Of a stretch of DNA of 64,000 bases, positions 11,508 to 22,775 are shown piece after piece. This stretch comes from Prochilodus magdalenae (Eukaryota; Chordata; Actinopteri; Characiformes; Prochilodontidae), in contig JAMWET010000681.1 of the NCBI GenBank assembly GCA_024036415.1, forward strand, positions 87,501 through 151,500, in the 5' to 3' direction. Made by a program: the position numbers and the translations under genes. The notes under the pieces were generated by a model. That model was not told where the DNA came from. It ran no database searches and saw only the letters and a list, made by a program, of their open reading frames with translations. How positions within the stretch are numbered: the first letter of the stretch is position 1; each line of letters opens with the position of its first letter.

Positions 11508-12090
11508 AAAGGATCAATAACTGATGATAAGTTTAGACTGATATGATCAATATTTATTGAGCTACACATACAGAAGTCTGTCTCTCAGTATGGCGTCGGG
11601 CCGCCGTGTTCGCTAACCCAACACGCCAGACGTCTCGGTATGGAGCTGTAGAGGTTCCTAATGGTGTCCTGTGATAATCCATCCCATGCAGCTTGAACAT
11701 CCTCACACAGTTCCTGCAGATAGGGGTGGGGTAGGGGTGGAGGTGGAGGGACACCAGGCCTTCTGGACGTGTGACAACAAACCGTTCATCTTGGTGCTGA
11801 ACACGGTGCCTCCACACACGGATTCGTTGGGCGTCTCCACCAAGACTAAAGCGGGACTCGTCACTGAAGATGACCCGCTGCCATTCTGAGTCACTCCATG
11901 ACAGTCTGGTAGGACACCACTGCAGTCTTTGGTGACGGTGACGTGGTGTTAAGGACAGTCGTGGTAACGGTCGTCTGCCAATGGTGCTGCACAAACAGGA
12001 TGACTCATGGAGGACACCACTGCTCACTGGAGGTCTGCTAGATGGGTCAGTCAGGTACAGAGATAAGGCCTGTCCTTGCTTACGGCCAGT
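11508..12090 (-). mobile_element. Tc1-type transposon deletion derivative, copy 2 by position
   Basis: This minus-strand copy belongs to the same family as 1-270, 22.4 kb and 31.5 kb. It carries a 5' leader, the middle of the transposase, a large internal deletion, the transposase C-terminus and a 3' tail with AATAAATATTGATCATATCA. The 3' end is close to 11508, where similarity to the other copies stops. Terminal inverted repeats were not found. Confidence 0.8.
11585..12027 (-). pseudogene. Tc1 transposase remnant, internally deleted
   Basis: The translation shows LTPRHRHQRLQWC, then WQRVIFSDESRFSLGGDAQR, then RVWRH, typical of fish Tc1 transposases around the first catalytic Asp (in FSDESRF). 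The sequence then jumps to the C-terminal segment (QAAWDG, IPRRLACW, stop at 11585), so the second Asp (QDNARPH region) and the Glu (SPDLSPIE region) are missing. The two parts are in different reading frames. Ten codons are also missing before PLPRLSLTPRHR compared with the copy at 31.5 kb. It cannot encode an active enzyme. Confidence 0.85.
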
Positions 12091-12479
12091 GTGCGGTAGA
12101 GTTTGAAACTTTAATCATTAGCATGCCTCACAATGTCCAGCCTACACACCAAGTTGCAACCCTATCAGGTGATTCCTTCTGAGTGCAACTTGACGGCCCA
12201 CCTTGTATAGTAAGTGCACCTTTTGGAATGACCTGGGTTTCTAAATCGGTTGTAATAAAATCTGATCTGATCGTTATCTACGTTACAGTTACAGACAAAC
12301 ACAATCTAACTAAACCAATAACACCTCAGGAGCTGTACTTTCCATGTCTGTTAATTGAGCACACTAAGAACATCTGTCCAGGCTTAGATTTAATAACGTG
12401 TAGATCCCCTTCAGCAGCATCACCTCCACCAAACGTTTCCTGAGGAGGAACGTACACTGAGGAGGAATTCCGGATCACT
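12091..12479. other. Unique sequence
   Basis: Nothing recognised. Confidence 0.4.
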
Positions 12480-13010
12480 CCTCCCAACGAATGTGTTTCA
12501 GTTCCTCATTATCTCTGGGATGCTTTGCTTGCACAGTCCTCTTCAGGACAGGAACTCTAACCTGGCTATTCCAAAACCTCTAAAGCTTCATTAATTGTTT
12601 GTTAGCTGATTTCCTTTTGGTGTGCTTTGAGTCCTTGTCTTGTTGCCTCAGCTAACACCCCTTTAGCATGAGTTTCCATTCTGCAGTGAAATGTTCTGAT
12701 ACACCTTTAAATTCATTGTTCCCTCAATGACAAGACATCCAAGCTTAAGACAGCAAAGCAGCCCCAAGCCATGATGCTTCCTCCACCATGCTTCACAGCT
12801 GGGATGAGGTTTTGGTATTGGTGTGCTGTACCCCGTCCTCCCAAATCGTTGTTCAGGTGGTGCTCTTTCTCAGCTCTTTCTGGATTTCCTCTTGTGCTCT
12901 TAGAGTGGAGAGTAGCACCAGTCCTGTTTAGCTTTTTCCAGCTTCACGTGTCTCTGTAGAGTCTTCTGGGGTCCTCTGGAAGTCCTTTGAACACTAGTTA
13001 TTTGCGCAAG
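12480..13010 (-). pseudogene. Tc1-like transposase remnant of a second lineage
   Basis: On the minus strand, around 12754-12800, the translation reads VKHGGGSIMAWGCF, matching the very conserved KHGGGSIMVWGCF motif of Sleeping Beauty/Tc1-type transposases between the two catalytic Asp residues. Further along the same strand, near 12565, EALEVLE recalls the VLEWPSQSPDLNPIE segment. Stops and frame changes occur throughout. This is a different Tc1 lineage from the deletion derivatives (no LTPRHR motif). Confidence 0.7.
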
Positions 13011-13124
13011 AAAGGTTAGTGTTGACGAGAGAGAAGACGCTAGGCTTTGTGTGCTGCCTGTATTTAATGGGCAAAGCAGTGCCACACATTCTACCAATTA
13101 GCTTTGGGAGAAGTCATTATCACA

Positions 13125-13210
13125 GAGGTTAGAGGTTAGGGTTAGAGGTTAGGGTTAATGGGTAACAGGTATGTTTAGGGTTTTGGGGATAAGGATAGGG
13201 TTAGGGCTTG
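13125..13210 (+). repeat. Degenerate telomere-like (GGTTAG/GGTTAGGG) tract
   Basis: Several GGTTAGAGGTTAGGGTTAG-type units occur, degenerating into GTTTAGGG and ATAGGGTTAGGG. Confidence 0.75.
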
Positions 13211-13454
13211 TTTCCAGCCTGCGCTGTGGATGTCACTCAACATCATCAATAAAACACATGAAAGGTTCTGCTATTTGTGTGTTATTAATTAGGAGGTTAT
13301 TATTTAGTTTATAGATTATTAATAGTGTATATCTATAGTGTGTGTCTATAGTGTGTGACTAAGATAACAATCAGTTTCTTCAGAACTTCCAATCAAAACT
13401 TATTTTTTTAATTCAATCAAAAAAAAAATTTTGTTTTAGATCAGATGAGAGTTT
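13211..13454. other. AT-rich unique sequence
   Basis: Nothing recognised apart from a GTGTATATCTATAGTGTGTG-like doublet near 13325-13360. Confidence 0.4.
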
Positions 13455-13507
13455 GAGTCCGAGTCAGAATCAGAGTCAGAGTCAGAGTCAGAGTCAGAGT
13501 TAGTCAG
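13455..13507. repeat. (GAGTCA)n hexanucleotide repeat
   Basis: About eight imperfect GAGTCA units. Confidence 0.9.
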
Positions 13508-13514
13508 TTACTGG

Positions 13515-13860
13515 GCCACTGAACACTATTGGCTGATTCTCAGCCCAGCAGGGACACTGAGCTGTTTCAAAACTCCAGCAACACAATGTGTGGTCCGTCA
13601 TGCACAGACACACACACACCAACACGCCGATATCATGTCTGTGTCACCGTAGCGCCGAGAATGATCCACCACGAGAATAAAACCTGCTCAGTGGTGGTCC
13701 GGTGAATGGGGTAAAGGGGGGCTAACAAACCACTGCAGAGAGCTACAGTCTGTAACTGAAGCACTACGACATGCGGCTATCCGGTATCATAACCTGTGTA
13801 AATGGACAGTGAGTGTCCGTACAGGTGTACCTGTTCAAATGGCCAGTGTGTATGTTTTAT
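13515..13860 (+). mobile_element. Palindromic non-autonomous element, diverged copy
   Basis: Phrases such as GGCTGATTCTCAGCCCAGCA, CACTGAGCTGTTTC, CACACCAACACGCCGATATC, GAGAATGATCCACCAC and GGGGCTAACAAACC follow the order seen in a family common in characins. They match the reverse complement of the copy at 50.1 kb. Both copies have strong internal self-complementarity (blocks such as TGAGAATGACCCACCACC facing each other) and no coding capacity. Confidence 0.7.
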
Positions 13861-14223
13861 CATTTGTCTGTAAGCAGCAGAATCCACCCCGACACAGCTG
13901 GAATGAAGATCAAGCTGCATCAGGTATTTTTCTGGAATCACAGTTGATAGGATGATCTCAGAGAGGCATCCAGCAGGCTGGGCACATGAACACGACTGTA
14001 TATACATGAAAGGGTATAGAAGTCAAATACAAGACAACAGTAGACTCCATAGATAAGGCTACACCTCTATGGGGCTGGGTTTCATGATCTCGTCATGTGA
14101 TCACATTGGGGTTTATGATTCACAGATGTAGCCAGAAATATTTATCCAGAAGTAATGATGATTATAACCCCGTATTTAGTCACATATTAAATCTTAAAGT
14201 TCTCGATGTGCTTTGATCTGATT

Positions 14224-14228
<5 letters not shown>
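13861..14228. other. Unique sequence
   Basis: Nothing recognised. Confidence 0.4.

Positions 14229-14290
<62 letters not shown>
14229..14290. repeat. (GT)n microsatellite
   Basis: About 31 uninterrupted GT units. Confidence 0.97.
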
Positions 14291-14292
<2 letters not shown>

Positions 14293-14559
14293 AATTAGTG
14301 AGTGAGCATGTGTGTCGTTTGACCTTGGTCATTGCTGGAGAGTCCTAGTTTCTTGCCAAAGCAATCAATAAGCCAAACAGGCAGAAGATGAGTATTTAGA
14401 GCATGGGAAGCTAAAGTCAAACACAGATAGGTTATCTACCCTGCCCAGAGCGCACTTCTGTGCAAATATTTTATTAACAAATTTTCATGGCAACTTGCTT
14501 ATAAAACACTGTGTAACCCCCTCACCCTCCCCCTTTCCCTTTATCCCTACCTTTTCCTA

Positions 14560-14613
14560 CATCTCTCTCTCTCTCTCTCCCTCTCTCTCTCTCTCCCTCT
14601 CTCTCTCTCTCCC
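14560..14613. repeat. (CT)n microsatellite
   Basis: CT units with CCC interruptions. Confidence 0.95.
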
Positions 14614-15080
14614 TGGCTTGGTAAGTCTGCTGGTGCCACGTGGCTTTGTGGCCATGTATCACAATGTAAGCACAGGTCAACAAACTGTCTCTTGGGATGA
14701 GTTGGGACAGACAGAGATAGGGTCAGACACGGAGAGGACGCACGCCCTCCACATTCACACTAATCCTGTAGAATGGGAGTCAGGACTGCCTGTGCGCTGC
14801 TTGGAAAGGATCTTTAATGCAGGCCAAACATCTTATATTCCATGTTAGGAGGTTGTGGTATTAAATCATAATTAAATCAAGTTCTAAATGTTGTTTAAAG
14901 TAATGTGACAAAATAAGAGCGCCTCAGTAATTCTGCTTCTTGATAAAGAAATAAGGAAGTAAAATTATTTCAGAATAATTTGATTGAAAATACAATTGGT
15001 AGAAATGAATAAGAATTATCCAAGGTGATTTTTAAAAAAAGATTTTTAATGTTATTACATAATTCACTAGTAATAATAAC
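14614..15080. other. Unique sequence
   Basis: No gene recognised. Confidence 0.4.
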
Positions 15081-15197
<117 letters not shown>

Positions 15198-15270
15198 ATG
15201 TATGATATACTGAATATATATATATCCAAGCTCATATATGTGTATTGTAAATTATATATATATATACATA

Positions 15271-16554
15271 ATAATGCATTAGAAGTTGCATTAATAATAT
15301 TTTGTTGCCAGTGAAATAGCTGTGGTATATTGTAATTGTAATCAGTTACATTTTCAGTCATGAAAAAAGCTAAAATATAAAAGACAAGATATATTAATTA
15401 TATAAAGATGCACTACGTATATAGTACAATAATATGAATACACTGAATGGGAAAAAAAAAATATATATATATTTTTTTCTCTTACTATAAAATTTCTCAA
15501 GTATGGCTTAGCTTATGCCATTTACACTCTTCCAGCAAAATAAGTTCCTGATGTTCCCCAAAACAGGACAATCTGATCCTGGATCAGTGCTTCTACAACC
15601 CTAGGAGGCACTTTGTGAACCAATTTCAGGAAAAAAGAAGCTGCTGGTCAGTTTACTCTCCTAACCATACGATAAAAACAATGTTAAAGAACATTTAAAC
15701 ATTACAATATCTCCATACTGATTATGGTTTTTCTATATTTGGGCATCCAGGCCATTTAAGAGGGAGAGGAAGCTTTCTTCTCAGCGTCTGTCACTCCAGT
15801 CGTGCTCCTCTCCTGGTATCGCTGTTCTCAGAAGCTTTGTTCCAGAGATGGGTTTGGTTTTCTGCCAGTGTGACTTCAAATGGACAGTTCATAATCAGAG
15901 TGGGAAATTGTGTATGAGTGAGGAAAGGGGAAATGAGAGAGAGAGAGAGAGAGAAAGCAGTCAGGTTCTAGGAACGAAACCCTGAACGCCAGTATTAACC
16001 GGCCTGGTGATATTAATAGCTTCTGCCTATTTGCCGTCTTGTTTGTTTTAATGCGCTCCTTCCTTCTGCTGTTATAATGAGGAAAGGTAAGATGGTTGTT
16101 GATGGTGGACGGCGGTGACTGGGCCGGCGCTTTCCCTTCTGCGCTCTTGCCTCAGGCTACCCGTGTCTTTAACGCAGCAGTTTTAAAGATGTCAGGAATA
16201 TTGCTGTTTAAACCGTCTTTCTGTACAGGGACAAAACGCAGAGCCTGACCTATTACTGTCGCAGTGGATTAAAGAACTCGGGCCTGTCCAGGACAAAAAC
16301 CTGCAGTCTCTGCAGACGTCTTGTTCCTGTACCTTCGCTTGTGTTCCTGTGATGGTTGTTTATTCTCGGATAAATGCTAAGGTGTTATAAAAGAGCTTTT
16401 GGAATGTGAAAGCAGCCACCGTTTGCATTATATGAGTACATATGACAAAAAGGGCCAAAATAACTGATATCTATAATTATACTGAAATTAAAAACCCATA
16501 ATATCCTTTATTCTTCCCTGAGGTCCAGGTCTGACAGTTACATGTTCATTTCTG
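15271..16554. other. Unique sequence
   Basis: No gene is recognised. A short (GA)n lies at 15936-15955. The interval 16000-16400 is higher in GC and complexity than its surroundings, without a coding signal. Confidence 0.4.
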
Positions 16555-17835
16555 TGACCTCTGCCTTAGCCTCTGTCTTAGCCTCTGTCTCTTAGCCTCT
16601 GCCTTAGCCTCGGTCTTAACCTCTGTCTTAGCCTTTGTCTTAGCCTCTGTCTTAACCTCTGCCTTAACCTCTGTCTTAGCCTCTGTCTTAACCTCTGCCT
16701 TAACCTCTGTCTTAGCCTCTGTCTTAGCCTCTGTCTTAGCCTCTGTCTTAACCTCTGTTTTAGCCTCTGTCTTAGCCTCTGTCTTAACCTCTGCCTTAGC
16801 CTCTGTCTTAGCCTCTGTCTCTTAGCCTCTGCCTTAGCCTCGGTCTTAACCTCTGTCTTAGCCTTTGTCTTAGCCTCTGTCTTAGCCTCTGTCTTAACCT
16901 CTGCCTTAACCTCTGTCTTAGCCTCTGTCTTAACCTCTGCCTTAACCTCTGTCTTATCCTCTGTTTTAGCCTCTGTCTTAGCCTCTGTCTTAACCTCTGC
17001 CTTAACCTCTGTCTTAACCTCTGTCTTAACCTCTGTCTTAGCCTCTGTCTTAACCTCTGTCTTAACCTCTGCCTTAACCTCTGTCTTAGCCTCTGTCTTA
17101 ACCTCTGACTTAGCCTCTGTCTTAACCTCTGACTTAGCCTCTGTCTTAGCCTCTGTCTTAACCTCTCCCTTAGCCTCTGTCTTAACCTCTGTCTTAACCT
17201 CTGCCTTAAACTCTGTCTTAGCCTCTGTCTTAACCTCTGCCTTAACCTCTGTCTTAGCCTCTGTCTTAGCCTCTGTCTTAGCCTCTGTCTTAACCTCTGC
17301 CTTAACCTCTGTCTTAACCTCTGTCTTAACCTCTGTCTTAGCCTCTGTCTTAACCTCTGTCTTAACCTCTGCCTTAACCTCTGTCTTAGCCTCTGTCTTA
17401 ACCTCTGTCTTAACCTCTGTCTTAGCCTCTGTCTTAGCCTCTGTCTTAACCTCTGTCTTAGCCTCTGTTTCTTAGCCTCTGTCTTAACCTCTGTTTCTTA
17501 GCCTCTGTCTTAGCCTCTGTCTTAGCCTCTGTCTTAGCCTCTGTCTTAGCCTCTGTCTTAGCCTCTGTTTCTTAGCCTCTGTCTTAGCCTCTGTTTCTTA
17601 GCCTCTGTCTTAGCCTCTGTCTTAACCTCTGTCTTAGCCTCTGTCTTAGCCTCTGTCTTAGCCTCTGTCTTAGCCTCTGTCTTAACCTCTGTCTTAGCCT
17701 CTGTCTCTTAGCCTCTGTCTTAACCTCTGTCTTAGCCTCTGTCTTAACCTCTGTCTTAACCTCTGTCTTAACCTCTGTTTCTTAGCCTCTGCGTCTTTGC
17801 CTCTGCTTCTTAGCCTCTGTCCTAGCCTCTGTTAT
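16555..17835. repeat. 12-bp minisatellite with higher-order structure
   Basis: About 105 units of TTAGCCTCTGTC and variants (TTAACC, CTGCC, TTTGTC) form a pyrimidine-rich plus strand. Bases 16561-16620 and 16801-16860 agree except near the start, 240 bp apart, and 16981-17100 and 17281-17400 appear identical, 300 bp apart, so whole blocks were duplicated. From about 16826 to 17467 there is no indel, and the spacing stays a multiple of 12. Towards 17470-17830 units with an extra TT or CT (14 bp) become frequent. Confidence 0.95.
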
Positions 17836-17904
17836 TAGAAATAAATAGACTAGTTATTGTGACTGTGTCTCTATGAATGATATTTCATTTCTATCTAGTT
17901 AAAA

Positions 17905-18110
17905 AAAAAACAAGTATCTACAAAAAAGGCAAGGTTACAGGGATGGGCAAAAACCTGTTTTCATTATAATGTAAATCACTGGAACCAGACTTTTTTTTAC
18001 CAAGCAGCTTTGGGCCATTTCTGTTGGTCCACTCATCATGAAATTAATACACAGCGTAAATAACATCCTCTGTGTTCACATGGTGTGTAAAAGTTAAAAA
18101 ATCTAAAAAT
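17905..18110 (+). mobile_element. MITE-X copy C, diverged
   Basis: It matches the family in the order AAACAAGTATCTACAAAA, GTTACAGGGA, CAAAAACCT, ATGTAAATCACTGGAACCAG, GGGCCATTTCTGTTGGTCCA and TTCACATGGTGTGTAAAAGT. Both inverted-repeat ends are lost. Confidence 0.65.
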
Positions 18111-18559
18111 TCCCTGAAAATTCATGAAAAATGAGGATTTCCATGATATGGAGGCTTGGAATTTCTCATCCGAGAACGATCTCTTCCTCATAAGTGTTTG
18201 TTCATGTGTTAATCCACTCGTCCCCTCCTCTCTCTCTCCCTTGCTCCCTCCTCTCTGTGTGTGTATAAGATATGTGGTGGTGAGGTACTCGACCCACTGC
18301 AGGACTCATCTCCTCTAGCATATGGGAGACCACTGGTCCAAAAGGCTTCTCTGCAGGCCAGGTGGGCATCTGCTTCTTGATGCTTGAAAGAAGTCGCCAT
18401 GCCTCCAGAATGATCCACACAACCAAGAGACCAAATGGCGGTTTATTAACTGAGCCTCGGCAAAGCTTTCAGCCATGTGATAGTTTAGTCCTATTTTATT
18501 TTTAAGGCTTTAGGTCTAATCAGTGTTTGTGATTAAATACTACTGTACAACTGCAGATT
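18111..18559. other. Unique sequence
   Basis: No gene recognised. Confidence 0.4.
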
Positions 18560-18842
18560 TAATATATAATACAATATACAATATTAAACCTAATATTCAA
18601 TATTAAACCTAATATTCAATATTAAACCTAAATATTCAGTATTTAATTCTAATATACAGTATTAAATCCTAATATACAGAATTAAACACTAATATACAAT
18701 ACAATATACAATATTAAACCTAAATATTCAGTATTTCATTCTAAAATACAGTATTAAATCATAATATACAGTATTAAATCATAATATACAGTATTAAACA
18801 CTAATATACTATATTAAACAGTAACATACATTATTAAACCTA
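18560..18842. repeat. AT-rich minisatellite, ~20-24 bp unit
   Basis: About 13 units of the type AATATACAGTATTAAAYCCT, with variation between ATTCAATATTAAACCT and ATACAGTATTAAATC. Confidence 0.85.
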
Positions 18843-19526
18843 TGTTTATTGTAATAAAATTAAACCCTTTAAACTGGATTTGGATATTGCCTATCCAAAT
18901 AAAGTGCTTCAGTTTGTAATCATATAATTTTTTTTTTTCCTAAACCAAATTAATTCTGGGTTAAACACCAGATACTGTTGGCTAATACATTGTTATATTT
19001 TTAGTGGAATCATATATTACAAATATGACCTGAAACATATACCTATATAACAGTCCATGAAAGAGATAATTAAATTAATACTGCTTTCCATAGAGACGGT
19101 AATAACCTTACATCAGCAGTACAAATATTCTTTGATGTGTAAAAACTGATTTTATGAATATATATTGAAATTGAAATAGAATGAAATATAATATGTAAAG
19201 CTAAGTTTTCATTAGTGTATAATTATCTATCTCTAGCTGTAACTATGAACTGTTGTGTTTTTGTTAGCTTGAATGAGCCCTTCATATCTACATAGGGGAG
19301 GGTGCAATGTAGAGCCATGATGCTGGCACATTAGCCCAAAATGGACAAACCACACACCAGCTGGAGATAGTGCCTCGGTTTTGGCATCGCTGGCTTTGGT
19401 AGCGCCGACTGAAAGACATAGACAGAAGATGGATCCTTGTCTAAATGTCCCACCACTGACTTACTAACCTATGCTATTGAAATGAGCGTAATAGGTAGGA
19501 ACACCACGACTGAATCAGTTATTAGA

Positions 19527-19530
<4 letters not shown>
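18843..19530. other. AT-rich unique sequence
   Basis: Nothing recognised. Confidence 0.4.
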
Positions 19531-19587
<57 letters not shown>

Positions 19588-19620
19588 CACACATGCACAC
19601 AAACAAACAAACAAACAAAA
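19531..19620. repeat. (CA)n and (CAAA)n microsatellite
   Basis: About 27 CA units, two GCACACAT interruptions, then AAAC repeats. Confidence 0.95.
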
Positions 19621-20404
19621 CACATAGCAGAAAAGGCAATGGTAGGGATTAGAGCAGGTTGCAGTACACAACCTCACCACTAGAGGTTACACACTGTTGC
19701 TTTAATTAGTTTTGACGTAGTAACTATAAAAGCCATATGTGGGATTTCTTTGTTAAAGGAGAAGTAGCATTACATATTGAGCATCATGTATTAACCCCCC
19801 CCCCCACACACAGTTAAAAAAGATGGTCCCGTTTGATGTCTATGTCTCAGATGTTTTATGTATTGTACTGATGATGATATGATGACAATAATAGATGCAT
19901 TACTCACATCCTCAAGAGACACATCCTACACCAAGCTTTGACTGAGATATCTTTAAATACTCCTTTAAGATGCTCAGGAAGATCAGATTCATCCCCTCAC
20001 AAGTCCGAAGCACAGTTCTTCTTTTATGCACTGGCAGCATTAAGTATAAGTTATATACTTACTTAACATTAGTTAGCCATTGTTAATGTACTGTTTCATG
20101 TTAACTGAGGCATTACTTCATTAGCTACTTAATCTTTAACGTAATGTGTTACCAGATTTATCGATTAATGCTACTTTTATTAGAGACATTAAACTGTTTT
20201 CCTGTATATATAAACGGCCTCACTTCTCAGAACCTCAGTGAACTTATCTCACACTATGAAGCCACACGTGGATTACAAGGTGGAGGCTCATTATTAGTAC
20301 CTAGAAGTAATGAAGTTACAGCAGGGTGCGGGGCCTTTTAAAACAGGCCCCCGCTTTGGAGTAACCTTCCAGTCAGTGTTCAGGACTAACACACAGCCCC
20401 AAAA
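19621..20404. other. Unique sequence
   Basis: No gene recognised. A 10-C run lies near 19796-19805. Confidence 0.4.
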
Positions 20405-21527
20405 GTCTGGGCTAGCTTCGTCTGTGTGTTAGCTCCGTCTGTGTGTTAGCTCTGTCTGTGTGTTAGCTCCATCTGTGTGTTAGCTCCGTCTGTATGTTAG
20501 CTTCGTCTGTATGTTAGCTCCGTCTGTGTGTTAGCTCTGTCTGTGTGTTAGCTCCATCTGTGTGTTAGGGCTACCTGTCTGTGTGTTAGCTCCATCTGTG
20601 TGTTAGGGCTACCTGTCTGTGTGTTAGCTCCGTCTGTGTGTTAGGGCTACCTGTCTGTGTGTTAGCTCCATCTGTGTGTTAGCTTCGTCTGTATGTTAGC
20701 TCCGTCTGTGTGTTAGCTCTGTCTGTGTGTTAGCTCTGTCTGTGTGTTAGCTCCGTCTGTGTGTTAGCTCCGTCTGTGTGTTAGCTCCGTCTGTGTGTTA
20801 GCTCCGTCTGTGTGTTAGCTCCGTCTGTATGTTAGCTCCGCCTGTGTGTTAGCTCCGTCTGTATGTTAGCTCCGTCTGTGTGTTAGCTCCGTCTGTATGT
20901 TAGCTTCGTCTGTATGTTAGCTCCGTCTGTGTGTTAGCTCTGTCTGTGTGTTAGCTCTGTCTGTGTGTTAGGACTACCTGTCTGTGTGTTAGCTCCGTCT
21001 GTGTGTTAGCTCCGTCTGTGTGTTAGCTCCGTCTGTGTGTTAGCTCTGTGTGTGTGTTAGCACGTCTGTGTGTTAGCTCCGTCTGTGTGTTAGGACTACC
21101 TGTCTGTGTGTTAGCTCCATCTGTGTGTTAGCTCCGTCTGTGTGATAGCTTCGTCTGTATGTTAGCTTCGTCTGTATATTAGCTCCGTCTGTATGTTAGC
21201 TCCGTCTGTGTGTTAGCTCCGTCTGTATATTAGCTCCGTCTGTATGTTAGCTTCGTCTGTATATTAGCTCCGTCTGTATGTTAGCTCCGTCTGTGTGTTA
21301 GCTCCGTCTGTATGTTAGCTCCGTCTGTATGTTAGCTCCGTCTGTATGTTAGCGCCGTCTGTATGTTAGCTCCGTCTGTGTGTTAGCTCCGTCTGTATGT
21401 TAGCTCCGTCTGTGTGTTAGCTCCGTCTGTATGTTAGCTCCGTCTGTATGTTAGCGCCGTCTGTATGTTAGCTTCGTCTGTTTGTTAGCGCCATCTGTAT
21501 GTTAGCTCCGTCTGTATGTTAGCTCCA
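20405..21527. repeat. 17-bp minisatellite with polar variant distribution
   Basis: About 65 units of TTAGCTCCGTCTGTGTG fill this interval. Variants include TCTGTATG endings, CATC or TGTC cores, GCGCC, and a longer unit TTAGGGCTACCTGTCTGTGTG recurring in the first two thirds. TGTGTG endings dominate the left part, TGTATG and GCGCC the right part, so the array is ordered and not homogenised. Confidence 0.95.
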
Positions 21528-22361
21528 AAACCTACCTCCTTTATCCCAAACTGTTATTAATAAATATAAAGCATTTGAAATGTAACTCTCTATTTCCATA
21601 CATGCAGGTTATGAAAATGTGAAGGAGTTAGGTGATTATAGCCAATGATGACATGGAGAGGTCAAAAACAACATCGTACAGTAACATCTACACCTGTCCA
21701 CCTGTCAGCTGAGGAGTCACGCGCCTGCCGCTCAGTAATGATGAAATGCCTGGATACGTTAAGGAGCATGTACACGCTCCCTTTCGGTGGACAGGGATGC
21801 AGTGTTTACCCACAGAACCGACACAGACAGGCTCTGTTCGAGGAGAGGGTGATTCTGAACAAGTCTGAGGCTTGTCTCTGACTTCATTAACTGGTTTCTG
21901 TCAGGGTCACTGTAATCTTATGGCAAGTGCTGCTAGAGTTTAATCAAGATGATGGCTGCCATATGTCCATGTTTAGGCCTGGAGACTTCTTCCCCTGACT
22001 GAACGCAGTCAAGAGCGTCATGCACAGATTAGAGCTCTCTCTCTCTCACTTGCTCACTCACTCATTCTCTATCTGTCAGTCTCTCTCTCATCCCCATGTG
22101 GGAAGATGGATAACCTGAAGGCTTTCAGAGTTGTAGGCCTTGAAATCGCGCTTAGTAATTATATGTGTAATAGCACTCTGAGGACGTGTCGGTAATGTGT
22201 AGCTTCTGAACCTTTGAGCTAAGCCAACTTGGTTAGCTATGGTAAAGTCATGTCACGTAGCAGACATGTCTTTATAGCTCCAGTCAGTTGTTTTGTATCT
22301 GATGCCTTTCTGGGCTTGATCAGCTACATATGATACATTTTGCTTACTGGGTTATTAATCT
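21528..22361. other. Unique sequence
   Basis: The open frame at 21645-21881 has no recognised domain and no supporting context. Nothing else seen. Confidence 0.4.
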
Positions 22362-22775
22362 GACTCAGAATGGCAGCGGGTCATCTTCAGTGACGAGTCC
22401 CGCTTTAGTCCTGGTGGAGACGCCCAACGAATCCGTGTGTGGAGGCACCGTGGTCAGCACCAAGATAAACGGTTTGTAGTCACACATCCAGAAGGCCTGG
22501 TGTCCCTCCACCTCCACCCCTACCGCACCATCTGCAGGAACTGTGTGAGGATGTTCAAGCTGCATGGGATGGATTAGCACAGGACACCATTAGGAACCTC
22601 TACAGCTCCATACCGAGATGTCTGGCGTGTTGGGTTAGCGAACACGGCGGCCCGACGCCATACTGAGAGACAGACTTCTGTATGTGTAGCTCAATAAATA
22701 TTAATCATATCAGTCTAAATTCATCATCAGTTATTGATCCTGGTCACCTTTATCTTCCTCCCCCACACACCTGCA
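22362..22775 (+). mobile_element. Tc1-type transposon deletion derivative, copy 3, 5'-truncated
   Basis: It begins abruptly at GACTCAGAATGGCAGCGGGT, inside the transposase just before the first catalytic Asp, then shows the same internal deletion junction as the other copies (CCTCCACCTCCACCCCTACC next to CGCACCATCTGCAGGAACTG), the transposase C-terminus and the tail to CACACCTGCAC. The stop codon follows GACGCCATAC at about 22664. No target duplication is recognised. Confidence 0.85.
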
